A stretch of DNA of 64,000 nt from Anaspis maculata (GCA_949128115.1 OX421965.1:56042012-56106011); one strand, 5' to 3'. Shown: positions 51,801-62,400, counted from the first letter of the stretch. Notes: generated by a model from the sequence alone, not told the origin. Numbers and translations are program-made.

Positions 51801-53136
51801 TTTCGAGACAGTCGATCACCCTGACTTACCCAATTGGTCGGCACGTGGTTACATGATGTGCACAGGGATCCTGTATCGGTATCATCCTAACCAAGATGCC
51901 GACGACGCACAATTGGTAGTCCTCGAAGTGGCGAAACCTCGTGTGTTGAGAGAGTACCATGACACTCCGACATCCGGCCATCTCGGCGCAGAGAGAATGT
52001 ACCAGAAAGTGGCCACCAGATACTACTGGGTTGGAATGAGAAAAGACATCGCTGAATATGTCAAAAATTGCATTGAGTGTCAGCGGTACAAACCATCAAA
52101 TCTGAAACCAGCAGGATTATTGCGAACACCGGTCGCACTGCAACGTTTTGAAACCATTGCCATCGACCTTTTCGGTCCATTGCCACTCACTCAAGACGGT
52201 CTGCAGTGGATCTTCATCGTGAAGGATGTTACGAGCAAATGGGTTGAGCTGTTCGCACTGGAGAGGGCTACGGCCGAAGCATGTGCCCGGAAGTTGATCG
52301 ACGAGGTCATACTGAGGTTCGGTACACCAAGGCGCGTCATCTCGGACAACGGACCTCAATTCGTGGGGGAGGTGATGCAACTTACATCGTACTGCCTTGG
52401 GTTCGACCAAAGCCTCGTACCAGTGTACCACCCAGAAGCAAATCCGGTCGAGAGAAAAAACCGGGATTTGAAGACGCAACTCGCGATTTTAGTCGGAAAC
52501 GAACACTCGGAGTGGGCTGAAAAGCTACCCTCGATTCGGTTCGCGATGAACACAGCGAAGTGCGCGACAGTGGGACACTCGCCCGCGTATTTGACATTTG
52601 GACGCGAGCTACGCTGCCCGGATGACGTGCACCGCGATTTACGCGAAATTGTGACGCGAGAGAACTTTGTCGCGGAGATAGGACCGTATCTCAGCACTAT
52701 GGCTACGACGCTTCAAACCGCTCGTGATAGTCAGGAAGTGGCTCAGGACAAAGCGAAAGGATACGCCGACCAGAAGAGGAGGATGACACCGCCATTCAAG
52801 GAGGGAGATCTGGTTCTGGTCAAGACGCACACACTCAGCAAAGCGTCACAAGGCACCACGTCGAAGTTCGCCCCTAAAAGGGACGGACCTTACAAAATAT
52901 TAAAAGGCAAGACCCCTACAACTTATGAAGTTGCGAACGCAGATGGTACTGTCGTGAATTCTTATCACATTTCAGATTTGACGCCGTACCATACGCCCAT
53001 AGGAGCCGATGTACCATCTCCGGTGGTTCCTATACGAAAGAGAGGAAGACCCCGCAAACAACCTCAGCCATCTTCTGGACCTTCACCGAGGACGTCTGTT
53101 CGGTCCAGAGGGGGAGTCTGTAGCAAGCGCTCCTAA
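48859..53136 (+). CDS. Gypsy-3 gag-pol polyprotein
   Basis: 1,425 codons without interruption. In order: gag (about 1-240); two zinc knuckles (CGFCHSFGHTQQEC near 247 and a C-x2-C...C variant near 295); protease with ACIDTGAKQS (about 353); RT with RVCIDYRKLNS, MPFGLKNSGATF and YLDD (about 674); RNase H with RTDASNYAIGAV, TEREALAVKW and ITDHQPLRW (about 823-895). The integrase has an HHCC module (about 1032-1075; CIECQRYK), the DDE residues D1102, D1161 and E1197 and a GPYKILKG module. The tail (KRGRPRKQP) is AT-hook-like. All catalytic residues I could check are present. The last codons overlap the start of the 3' LTR. Confidence 0.94.
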   Translation: MPPKNRKRQSDDFSESSQSPLAMSQEQFAALLQTVQRAVTEQVTQQIVAPTPTNASAAVISVRHGSFAKCTTRFDGRKDSDVDAFIDTISTYKEITDVTDENALKGLSLVLTKQAATWYQGVKDTFANWDEALLSLRHTFGPKKAPHRVYRELFSHEQSADEKTDAFVSKSRALLAQLPKGTLTETVQLDMVYGLLTSRLRRHLPRDKVTNFKELLDEARRIEESLDEEDLQQEPRSNLPAKSRPKCGFCHSFGHTQQECRKFARSKEKPKADYQKDTHRPAPTSAIKCYGCGAANVFRKDCTACNRKKTHPSENTVKDHKEFCTLDVPLSEEFGGRNRPILEVEVMGCQGTACIDTGAKQSVASHSLYALLKSHGAVFEKRSIKIGLADGSRRSTFVEITRVEVTLEGRSIMTQFISFPNATENVTLLGIDFIEDANLSFNIPQRAWKFADEDEVYEFCLEGKTEVTTLGTLCILRKGEGETLTNVERERVNELLQENVDIFGPGGEPTPFAEHHIETGDHLPVAVPPYKMTPQKKEALRKELDKMLEDGIIEECESPYAAPVVLVPKKDDTVRVCIDYRKLNSITVRDSYPMPRIEDILHMAKRTPFMTTIDLRSGYWQIVVRPCDRDKTAFVCPFGMYRFIRMPFGLKNSGATFQRLMDRFRAGLPEVAIFAYLDDLIVLSTDLEQHLMDLRAVFGRLRKFCLRANRDKCNFACQQVAYLGHFITPEGIQTNPGKVSAITNMPPPKNVKQLLTFLQTASWFRRFIQDFSKVAQPLTALTKKSAEWKWEEAQSQAFEELKTALTTAPILRQADERLPYVIRTDASNYAIGAVLLQGEGADERPVEYSSRLLTDAEKNYCTTEREALAVKWALEKFLGYVESSEITIITDHQPLRWLMTMKSPTGRLARWALYLQQFDLRIVHTPGKSNAVADTLSGPPLDEDSPRSELCSFVVDLPIKQPKEIREEQLTDPEVKKIIDVFETVDHPDLPNWSARGYMMCTGILYRYHPNQDADDAQLVVLEVAKPRVLREYHDTPTSGHLGAERMYQKVATRYYWVGMRKDIAEYVKNCIECQRYKPSNLKPAGLLRTPVALQRFETIAIDLFGPLPLTQDGLQWIFIVKDVTSKWVELFALERATAEACARKLIDEVILRFGTPRRVISDNGPQFVGEVMQLTSYCLGFDQSLVPVYHPEANPVERKNRDLKTQLAILVGNEHSEWAEKLPSIRFAMNTAKCATVGHSPAYLTFGRELRCPDDVHRDLREIVTRENFVAEIGPYLSTMATTLQTARDSQEVAQDKAKGYADQKRRMTPPFKEGDLVLVKTHTLSKASQGTTSKFAPKRDGPYKILKGKTPTTYEVANADGTVVNSYHISDLTPYHTPIGADVPSPVVPIRKRGRPRKQPQPSSGPSPRTSVRSRGGVCSKRS

Positions 53137-53375
53137 TCTGCCGCCACTGGTCGCCGCGCAAACGCCCATGATCCGCCGCCACTGGGCGCCGGCAGAAAGG
53201 GAGCACCGATAACCGACCCGTCGGCGCGAGCCGGCATTCTTCATGGGACGGGAGTCGAAAGCGAGCGTGTCGTTGCCGCTCAAAACTCTTTCCATTTCAT
53301 TACAATTTTCATTATTTTGTTCATTATTTGTTTTTACCAAAGTTTCCGTTGAATAAAAAGTGTAAAATCGTAACA
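53119..53375 (+). repeat. 3' LTR of Gypsy-3
   Basis: Copy of 47037-47293 with two substitutions (CCATTTCATT for CCATTCCATT; GTTTCCG for GTTTTCG). It also encodes the last residues of pol. Confidence 0.9.
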
Positions 53376-53992
53376 AACATATTTAAAAAAATAAACATTT
53401 ATTCCAGTGTTTTCAATAATAATTTTGAATAAAATTCTTGTGGGTACTTTCTCAAATTAATTTTATTATAATAATCACTGCCGCTTTTTCTTCTATATTA
53501 TGTACTACCTGTAGTAGCCGAGGTACACATAAAAAAACCGGCATTTGATGTTACAAGCAAGCCACTTTGCACAGTTGTTACTTAGACCCTAACAAACATT
53601 TTTTTCCGGAGCACATGGAAATCGGTCCCTTAGGAGAGCGGGGGGGGGAGCCCCCCTTGAAAAAAGTAACTTTTTTAAGTATTGACCGATTTTCACAATT
53701 CTGGTGTCGATTCCACACAATTCAATATCGCTAAGAAAGATAGAGATGAAGTACGTCACAAGATACAGTTATTTTTTCATTTTCGGGCGCCATCTTCAAA
53801 ATATGGCCGCCTATTTAGCAAAATTTCATCTGATTTGAAAATAAGCTTGTCGCGTGTCTAAACCGACTAATTTTGGGGCGCTCTTTACGTTTTCTTCATC
53901 TAAAATTACATTCGAGATATCTGAAGGGAGTTATTGAATGAAGGAAGCATAGAAGGCAATTTTTTTCAATATTTATACTAATGAAGAAATAT

Positions 53993-54675
53993 TCAGTTAC
54001 ATATTATTCGCAATAATTTGTTGCACACTGTTCCCTGGATCAGCTGAACCAATCGTAGGATCAAGTCCCGAACTGAAAAGTAATTATTGGGGCTTCTAGT
54101 ACCTATACTTTCCTCCAAATTTATAAAAAAAACTGAAGGCATAGTTTTTGTTGGTGCAGCCTCCTTTACAGCTCTTGCAACTAAGAGTGCAGGGTAGCCG
54201 ATTTCTTTTGCATTTACATTGCATAGTTTGACAACCAGTCTTGCAGCCACATCGGTCCAAGGCATGACCAGCACTCCACACTTCCTATAACTGAGACCAT
54301 ACTGGTTCCCACTTATCATTTTGGAGTGCCCAACCCAATCCTTCTGGAGTTGTGTCACACTGGCTAGTGGACGTGGCTTGTCCTCACAACTGACCAGCCT
54401 GGTGAGCGGCTCGTCGAGGATGCTGTACTAGGGCACCAGATGTCGGAGGACCACAGGGCCAAAGGTCGATTCTCTGTGGCAAATAGGTTTTTGCAAACCT
54501 GATCTACAGTGATACACTCAGGATCACACACTCCATACATGCGGACTGTGTTTTCTTCCGAGGTCTTCAGTGTATCCTCAGTGAGAGTATGTGCAGGAGG
54601 ACGAGCTAAAGGTGTGAATGCATCGGTGTAAATATCTTTCCAAGCACTCCATCTGTCTTTTTGTCTCTCTATCAA
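53993..54675 (-). pseudogene. CXC (tesmin/TSO1-like) protein remnant
   Basis: One frame (54364-54675) opens with MIERQKDRWSAW and includes ARPPAHTLTEDTL. A second, overlapping pair (54358-53993) encodes GNQYGLSYRKCGVLVMPWTD and, one frame over, CQTMQCKCKRNRLPCTLSCKSCKGGCTN. This Cys-rich end, with repeated C-x-C and C-x4-C spacing, resembles the CXC motif of tesmin/TSO1 proteins, which also occurs at the end of some transposon-encoded proteins. Frame changes break it. Function unknown; probably remains of the element's own protein. Confidence 0.5.
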
Positions 54676-55339
54676 CTAAAAAACGAAACGCTATCACAAT
54701 CTATGTAGGCGTGGAAACCACGCTGAGCTACGGATCTGGACTCTCCAAGAGCTTCTGCAATTTAATGGATTGCTAGGTGTCTGTAATGCTTGGAGGTACC
54801 ATAGAGAATCCGTAATTGCCTGAGGCCGTCGCTTTTTATGTCGAAGTTGTAGGAGATCGCTAGGACTACGAATTCTGTATCGAAACTTAAAATAGGGACG
54901 TTTTCAGTATCGAGAATTACGATGTCCATGACATGAAGAAATATCTTGCTATCAGCTACTTCCATCTGATCGCAAGTGACATCATTGAGGTTGGTGTTTT
55001 GAGATAATTCAAAGATCTGACGAATTCATCTACGGTTGTCACTGAGCCTATGATTTGAGGTAAACCAGAAGAGACATTTCTGAAAGAAATCTGAATAATT
55101 CGAATATCATTCTTGAGATTCACTGTGGGGAAAACCCACCTACAGATCAACTGAGGGTAATTGAAGGCAGTGTTGGCTTTATACATCTGTTTCCTCACCT
55201 CAATATGTCACTACATTTGGACCAACAGCGCTGCAAGCTGCAGTCATGAATAACTGCCGCCAAAACATTTCGCATATTCAAATCCACATTCGGGTTGTGG
55301 CGTTGAATTTAAAATAAGACGTAAGATTCATGGAACTCA

Positions 55340-55500
55340 TTTATAATAATAATAATAATAAACTGTCTTTATTGATTTTCCAGAATAAAGTATAAGAATA
55401 GAAAATTAAAATAAGATAAACACTGGAAAATCAAACTTAGGGCGAAGTTCAGATGAGTGCATAATCACACCCGCTGCTGAGGGGTGCCCCCTGCACCCCC
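55340..55500 (-). repeat. 3' end of a truncated LINE
   Basis: On the minus strand, CAATAAAGACAGTTTATTA is followed by a TTA-repeat tail (plus strand 55352-55369). This is the polyadenylation-signal-plus-microsatellite end seen in non-LTR elements. Only about 150 bp is present and no coding was seen. Confidence 0.5.
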
Positions 55501-56207
55501 ATTCCACGTTTACCGGATAATAATAGTTATAATAATGCACCGAACATTATTTTAGACAAAGGAAACGTGAAGAGCATCCTTGAATTAGTCGGTTTGGACA
55601 TGTGTCAAGGCTATTTTCAAATCAGATAAAATTTTGCGAAATTGGCGGCCATATCTTGAAAATGGCGCCTAAAAATAACCGTACCTTGTAACTTACAGCA
55701 TTAGCATTGTCTCTATTTTTCTTGGTGATATCAAATTGTGTGGAATCGACACCAAAATTGTGAAAATCGGTCAATATTTGAAAAAGTTACTCTTTCCAAG
55801 AGGGTTCCCCCCCCCCCGCTTTCCTAAGGGACCAATTTTCATGTGCTGCGGAAAAAAATGTTTGTTAGTGTCTTAGTAACAACTGTGCGAAGTGGCTTGC
55901 TTGTAACATCAAATGCCGTTTTCTTTCCATTTAACGTGTGTGCCTCGGCTACTACTGGCGGTGGCGTAAGCTGACACTGGTAGTGATTTTGTAATAAACT
56001 TAATTTGATGAAGTATGAAGTACCCAAAAGAACTTTACTGAAAAACATCAAGGAATAAAGCAAGAAAATATTTTACAACATTTTAAACATTTCTTTTTAG
56101 TCTAAGAAACTGTTGACGAAATCCAATGATTTCAACTCCCTTTTTAATGAAATTGTGCAAGAACAAAGCGAAACAAACGTACAAGAGCAAGCGGTTTATC
56201 GGGTTGT

Positions 56208-58455
56208 AGATATAATTTGTATGGTTACACAGTGCTATGCGTCTGTAATTTTCTGGTTTGTCCTTGTCGCCCTTTTTATAGATCATTATTAAATTAACCC
56301 CACCCCACCCTGCTGGGGGTTTTTCATCTGTTATTATTCTATTGAACAATTCTAGTAAAACATACTTATACTCGACTGTGAGGTTCTTGTAGAATTCATT
56401 TGTCAGACTGTCTGGCCCTGGTGCTTTTCCTGTTTTGTGTAACCATATATTTAAATTATTCACCCGTATATTGAATAACAGACTTACCACCTGGGCGGAA
56501 AGCAAAAAGATGATCCCGGAATCGCAAGCGGGATTTCGCGGGGGAAGGGGATGTGCCGACAATATCTTTGTGTTGATGAGTATAGTACAAATACACTTGC
56601 GTGCACCCAGGGGTAGGATATTCGCTTGTTTTGTAGATTTCAGGGCTGCTTTTGATTCGGTAACACATCAATTATTATATGACAAACTTTATAATATGGG
56701 GATTAGTGGCAAAATAGTACGAATTATCAAGAACCTATACAGTGGCGCTACAGTTCGAATTAAAGGCAATACAGAATATGGCGACCCAGTTGAGGTAACC
56801 AAAGGGGTACTTCAGGGGGATATCACTAGCCCACTATTGTTCTCTCTTTTCATAAGTGACCTCGAAAAAATCTTCAAGGAAAATAATTGCAGAGGAGTCA
56901 GCATAGATAGAAATAGCGAAGTTTCAGTTTTGATGTACGCGGACGACTTAGTGCTTCTTTCTGATTCCCCAGTTCAACTTCAGAGAAAGCTCGATGTGCT
57001 GCATAGCTATTGTATCAAGAATGAACTAATAGTGAACACAGAAAAAACTCAAATATTGATATTCAGTAAGGGACCAATACACTGCTCATATAAATTCAAA
57101 TACGCAGAAACACAGGTGAAAGTGGTAAATAGATATGTATACTTAGGAATCCCTTTCACTACATCGGGCCTATTTCAGAAAACAGCCGAACATTTTTCCA
57201 GTAGGGCAAATATAGCAATAGGAACAACAACTCGAACCTTACGCAACTGCAAATCTAACTGCTGGGAAACCAAAATCCACCTGTACCGCACTATAGTCCT
57301 GGCAACACTCCTGTACTCAGCAGAGGTTTGGGCCCTGAGATATGAAGATATCCTGGAACGAGTACAAATGAGGTACATAAAATCCCTACTACACTTACCA
57401 AACAATACTCCAAATTTCTTTATACGTCTAGAAACGGGCCTCTTAAAAATAAAAGTAAACATCCTTGAAAAAAGCCTGAAGTGGTGGATCAAAGTCCTTA
57501 AAATGCCTTCGTATCGCTTGCCCAAGTTATGCTACGATAGGTTAAAATCACTAGATGCTAACTCGAACAACATTAAGCAAAAATATAATTGGGTGTCACA
57601 GTTTAGGGAAATGCTGAGTGAAAGTAACCTAAGTGAGGTATGGGAAGAACAGAGTTTCCTGAGAACAGAAGCAAGACTAGGGGAGATAATAGAAACCTAC
57701 AAAGAACAAACAATATCAACTGATATAGACCGACTGAATATATCCTCTTATAACCCCTGGTTTAAAAAGATCTACCATTCCACCAGTAACACTTTCTACC
57801 TCAAACTTAACATAAACATACACAAACTTAGACTTATCAGCCAACTGAGACTTGCGAACCATAAGTACCCCAAATTTTATATAAAAGGCCTTAAAACCTC
57901 CCTAGACACAACCATCGCATGCACGCTATGTAACACACGGGAATCCGAAGATCTCTACCATGTGTTCTGCGTTTGTCCATTATACCGGGTATATCGCCAA
58001 AAATGGTTGAGTCAATACATCCCGAAACCTGATGCTCAAAATTTCTTTCCGACCCTCCTGACTCGGCTCACTCGGGAGAAAATCGACCATCTGTACTTTT
58101 TTTGCACCTCGGCTTTTCGTACTCGTTCTCTCATCATAGACGAATTCATTTAAAAACGAGGCATGAACTCACTTGGGGTCTCCGCCGGGGGACGTTTTTC
58201 TGTTAAATGTAGTATGTCGTGATTATGTTGCTACACTTCAGGTATACGTACTGTAGATTGTAAATTTGTAAAACTGCAAACTTGTTGCTTGTCAAAGATT
58301 CAATGTTACATTTATTTAAACCTTTGTATTAACGTGTTTATTTATTTATTGTAATTTATATACCTATATATGTATAATTGTTGTAACACATTCTGTGTTA
58401 ATGAACAATAAATTATTATCATTATTATTATTATTATTATTAGATATAATTTGTA
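56208..58455 (+). mobile_element. LINE insertion with 5' inversion
   Basis: The insertion is bounded by a 15-base duplication, TAGATATAATTTGTA (56208-56222 and 58441-58455). From about 56440 to the right it is a plus-strand LINE ending in an (ATT)n tail (58412-58440). From about 56440 to the left, down to 56223, the same element is inverted, encoding KTGKAPGPDSLTNEF through IYKKGDKDKPENYRRIALCN on the minus strand. The plus strand then picks up at CNHIFKLFTRILNNRL. This is the signature of twin priming during target-primed reverse transcription. It is 5' truncated and splits the last exon attributed to the BEN-like gene. Confidence 0.88.
56435..58153 (+). CDS. LINE reverse transcriptase (5'-truncated)
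   Basis: 572 codons of ORF2 from inside the RT. Visible motifs are QAGFRGGRGCADNIF, FVDFRAAFDSV, GVLQGDITSPLLF and the catalytic box LMYADDLVLLS (residues about 165-175), then a long C-terminal region with a C-x2-C...H-x4-C motif (CTLCNTRESEDLYHVFCVC, about 487-505). The endonuclease and first RT motifs are missing or inverted (minus strand 56223-56440), so the frame cannot make a complete enzyme. The listed start is the first available codon in the frame, not a true start. The clade is unassigned. Confidence 0.85.
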   Translation: MCNHIFKLFTRILNNRLTTWAESKKMIPESQAGFRGGRGCADNIFVLMSIVQIHLRAPRGRIFACFVDFRAAFDSVTHQLLYDKLYNMGISGKIVRIIKNLYSGATVRIKGNTEYGDPVEVTKGVLQGDITSPLLFSLFISDLEKIFKENNCRGVSIDRNSEVSVLMYADDLVLLSDSPVQLQRKLDVLHSYCIKNELIVNTEKTQILIFSKGPIHCSYKFKYAETQVKVVNRYVYLGIPFTTSGLFQKTAEHFSSRANIAIGTTTRTLRNCKSNCWETKIHLYRTIVLATLLYSAEVWALRYEDILERVQMRYIKSLLHLPNNTPNFFIRLETGLLKIKVNILEKSLKWWIKVLKMPSYRLPKLCYDRLKSLDANSNNIKQKYNWVSQFREMLSESNLSEVWEEQSFLRTEARLGEIIETYKEQTISTDIDRLNISSYNPWFKKIYHSTSNTFYLKLNINIHKLRLISQLRLANHKYPKFYIKGLKTSLDTTIACTLCNTRESEDLYHVFCVCPLYRVYRQKWLSQYIPKPDAQNFFPTLLTRLTREKIDHLYFFCTSAFRTRSLIIDEFI

Positions 58456-58599
58456 ACGACCTCGCCTTTGTGGATTATCTTCCATAATTATTGTTTCAAA
58501 CGGAAAACTCAGAATATAACAAAAAAGTTCTAGAACAGTAGTTTACGTGTGCGTGTGAGCAACAAACTTTTAGGTTATGAAGTCATACTTGATGCTCAT

Positions 58600-59470
58600 T
58601 GGTTAAATTATTTAATGCAACTTTATTTGGAATTTACAGCGAAAGGTTATATGTAATCTCCAGCAGCAGACCTATTCGCAATTCCAGATATTCTATTGGA
58701 ACTTGCAAAAGTCTATATGGATCTGCTATGTAACATTCTATTTGGATTTTCCATCACACTCGTGTATTTGTATTTCCAGATAAAGCTCTATATGATCCTA
58801 TATGAATGAATCGTTTTCTACCAGTATTTCCAAATAAGGTGCCTATTGGTTTCTCTGTACAAAATGCAAATGCAAAAACCTAATACAGCACATATAGAAC
58901 CAAATAAAAAAAATTTTTATTGGTTTTTATATGAAATTTGCGACAGGGTACCTTTCATTTTGAGTTGCAATTTTTCACCCCCTCTCCAATAACTCGAAGC
59001 CCCGGGGTGCGATTCTTGGCACTTTTAGATATGTTGTAGGGCACTCAATTCTGAACAGAATATCAAATTTTCAGGACATTCATATCTTTGCCGAGGTTTT
59101 GGCAATTTTTTTACCATGTTTCCTGTACTAAAACAAAGTTGGACTTAAAATGTATTAAAACAACGTATAAAGGCAGCATTTGGAACTTTGCTTGTGAAAA
59201 TGCACTCCTCACTCATTTCTACATGTAGTTTTAGCTAAACAGAACTAAAAAATACCGAGTGCGGTACCAGAGAACGGCCAGGAACCATTTTTGCAGAATT
59301 TATCCCTAGCAAGTATGCTAACCGCAATACAGTGCCTCTGGTGCGAAATCTTGCGTGGCGCCACATCTGAAATTGCAAAGGAGGGTCTTCTGAACACGTG
59401 TGCCAAATTTCATGCTTTGATCACAAAATGCACAGATCATTCCATTTTTGGCCGTTAACCCCGCCACTAT
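58600..59470. repeat. Repeat family F copy 2 (uninterrupted)
   Basis: Matches 39040-40990 in inverse orientation without the P5 insertion. It serves as its empty site. It lies directly upstream of the DUF4806 gene's first exon. Confidence 0.75.
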
Positions 59471-59499
59471 TTGGAGCAATTGTTCAATTTAAATTCATA

Positions 59500-62400
59500 A
59501 TTTTTGAAATCACCAGTTGAAATTGGCGCCACAGGCACCGTGCGCGTGCAGCATAATCGCCAGAGCGCCCCGCCAGGGGGCCGAGCGCGAGCCGTTGTCG
59601 AGTGTCGGATGTTTTGTTTTTCTTTATTTTGTAAAGTTTGTAACGTAAAATGTAAAGTCTCATCATCACCGCTCGCCACAGAATCTCGCTGCTTGGATTG
59701 TTTTGTGCCATTTTGTGCTACAGTTTTTGACGGATTGTGATTTCATCTGTTCTCCGAGTGCACTTATCATCGCTCAACTCAGGGGTAAGTAATTTTAATT
59801 TAAGGTTATGATTATGAAACAGAATCAACAGGTGTAGCGGTAGCCCGGTAGCCCTAGTTAAAACGCATGTCGCATGCTCTTGTGCACCCACACAAACTTC
59901 ACCTTCCTTCCTGCTACCGACTCAAAAGCATAAAAACCGCGGCCAAAACCTATTACACCTGGGTACCTAGGTTTTTCTATTCACTTCGAGATTCACATTT
60001 CCACTGCCGGTGGCACACACAAAATTACATGTCCATTTATTCATTCCAGACTCGATTCTTGGCTTGTTACACAAGCTTTGCGGACATTAAAATGGCATTT
60101 ATTGGGATTCAATTTTCTCACAAGGATGGTGGTGGGATCGCCTTAATCCATGAACTGTGGCTCACACCTCGGAAATCTGAAACCTTTTGGCCCCCCTTTA
60201 AAATGAACGCTGAATATTATGCTTGCCTAAAAGCTGCTGAGATTCCTGATGTTGAAAAATGGAAACCTTATACAATCGCAAGAAAATTTTTCGACTGCGG
60301 TTAGTACCTACCTCTTCTACTAGTACCTAATCAGTTTGACATTCCTATAAAATGGAAGAATACCTTGGCTATTCCTATTTTTCTAATTGTTGGGGCCCTT
60401 GTGTTTTCACATTAGTGATTTTAAATAATGTTGCAGTTTGCAGTTATAATATAGTATGAAGTAACAATATGGACTTCTTTTACAGATAACTATGACACAG
60501 CTTTGCAAAAGTTGAAGCTCGCAGAAAATTTTTCAGATGTTCAATCTGATGCACAAGAAGAACAAAACAATAAACGAAAGAGAAGAAGGGTTATAAGAAA
60601 ACTGTACGATGATGATGGTGACGATGATGATGATTGTGAACATGAATCATCACTTCCTCGACCCCCACAAATTAAAGAAAAACAAATAGCACGTGGTATA
60701 TATCAGCAACTACTTACTTTACTGATTCATTTCAATTTTGGTTGCATTTGAATAAAGCCTGCTCATTGTAGATGTAGCAGGTGTGGTAATTGAAAAATAC
60801 CTTTTTTTTTAGTTCATCTTGTTACAAAATCAGTGACTCAAAAAATTGTGAAACCAAAAGAGTCTGCTGTTGCGACTGATCAATTGTGGGGTAATTACTC
60901 TTTGCCTTCCATTGTACCAACACATACAAAAACTGGTTCAACAGCATCAAGCTGCACAGCTTCGATTGATGAAACAAATTCTTCATTATTTACACCAAGA
61001 CATAATAAAGTTGTTTCCGCACCTTCGACATCAGCATCAGTTCCTGTTTCAACATATTCATCAGTTCCTGAACCCGTTGTCAGTGGAACCTTTAGTAGTG
61101 GTATGGTATAACTCGTTGCAGATTTTACCTCAATAACATTAATTAATTCCAGATTCTTTTAATGAATTGCGAACTGTACTATATCAAATAAAAGCACAAA
61201 ACCAACAGATTCTTAACAGACTCTACAAACAAGACACTAATACTGCTGAAACAGGAAATCTATTGCCACAAGCGATTCCAGTCTCATTGCCTCTCAAGAA
61301 AGAAACAGATGTACAAGCAGCATCTGTACAGAGAGCTTTCTGTTTTTGAGTTTTTTTTTAATAATCCACATCATTTTAGTCCTCGTATTTGTCCACATTG
61401 GGAGGGAAGGATGCAGTCTCCTTGACAAATGCCGTGTTGAAGAGGTGTTTGATCAATTCTTTAGCTGCGACTTACAGCTACCGAGGAAAGAGCACAAAGA
61501 AACCTTTCTCTGATCTTTTTTTGAAAAACGTTGTTGTGGGTAAGTTACAGAATGAAGTATAATGGGGCTATGCATGTAAAAAGCACAAAATTTTACTGAT
61601 TATTTAGTCAATTGTCAAATCTTGCAATTAGGCGATAATTTTACTAGTACAATTATCACAATTATCACTACAATTATTGTACTAGTACAATATTCGCTGC
61701 AATTGTATTGCAAGCCTTTTTTACACTTTTTCTGTTACTGTCAGAAAGTAATTTGTTTCTATTTTTATTGAAAGAGGGTTCCCATAGAGAAATCTATGTT
61801 TTAGCCAAAGTTTTTGCCTTATTTTGACAAAATGATCATTCGAATAATTTTGTACTTACTTATCCTTTTATATATGAATATTGGACTGTGGTTATGGCCA
61901 AATTAAGAGACGCCACTCAACACTCAAATCCTACTCAATGCACCTGAAGGGAATGAGATTCTTACCTGAAACTATTGTGTTCAGGCAAATCGAGTAGAAT
62001 GTGAGTGTGAGTGTAGGGTGAGTAGCATCTTTAAAATTTGGCCCTAGCGCGAGAAAAAAGTATTTTGCTTATAACTGTTTTTCAATAGTAATTTTCTTAA
62101 TCTTTAGCGCAAACAGAGAAAGATTTAGATTTAAATACTTATTATGACAAAACGAAAAATTCAAACTTTGAATTTCTGGTTTTCAAGGATTCAAATAGTA
62201 GATGAAAAATTTATTTCTCAATTCAATTCGTTTCTGAATAAATTTCACACAATTTCTGCATGTGATTCAGAAAATTTGTACTTGACATAAATTAGAATTA
62301 TGCTCATTTGAAAACTAAATCTACCCACAGTTGCACCAAAAAATTAAATCATGAAATAGGTAATTCAAGATTGATCACATGAAATGTTTACTTGAAAATA

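Larger units (their letters stand above)
47033..53379 (+). mobile_element. Intact-looking Ty3/Gypsy element Gypsy-3
   Basis: LTRs of 257 bp (47037-47293 and 53119-53375; TGTAGCAAGCG to CGTAACA) differ at two positions that I noticed. The 4-bp duplication AACA flanks the element (47033-47036, 53376-53379). One unbroken 1,425-codon gag-pol frame and no env were found. The leader is unusually long (about 1.56 kb) and contains a THAP relic. A purine run (GAGGGGGAG, 53108-53116) precedes the 3' LTR. With open coding sequence and near-identical LTRs, it may be competent. Confidence 0.92.
53400..56095. mobile_element. TIR element with CXC-domain remnant
   Basis: The left arm (53400 to about 53910) is mirrored by the right arm (about 55560-56095). 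Shared blocks include GGCATTTGATGTTACAAGCA, CTAACAAACATTTTTTTCCG and a poly-G/poly-C run. The arms are imperfect, so the element is old. The interior holds minus-strand frames that look like the end of a transposon-encoded protein with a CXC motif, and a LINE 3' end. It sits between exons 3 and 4 of the BEN-like gene. Confidence 0.65.
41020..58487 (+). pseudogene. BEN-like gene scattered by insertions
   Basis: Exon 1 (about 41020-41189, CpG-rich, non-coding) ends at a donor AGGGCAA/GTAAGA. Exon 2 starts after ACAACAG (41292) and encodes MATASAAP...YAYVKYLDYYDGECEVVETSRIKKFD. The LINE at 41438-46328 interrupts it, and it resumes with YDPNKKYKVLHDDGQLYKA to a donor near 46407. Exon 3 (about 46850-46991) encodes ESKQEIEARVKAGPRLK and ends AAAAAG/GTTAGT. 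A last exon (56100-56222 plus 58456-58487, split by a LINE) encodes SKKLLTKSNDFNSLFNEIV and ends in TAA. Assigning that exon to this gene is inference. The YAYVKYL...IKKF stretch resembles the N-terminal region of BEND5-like proteins; a BEN domain itself was not seen. With a LINE in the coding exon the gene cannot be functional as is. Confidence 0.55.
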
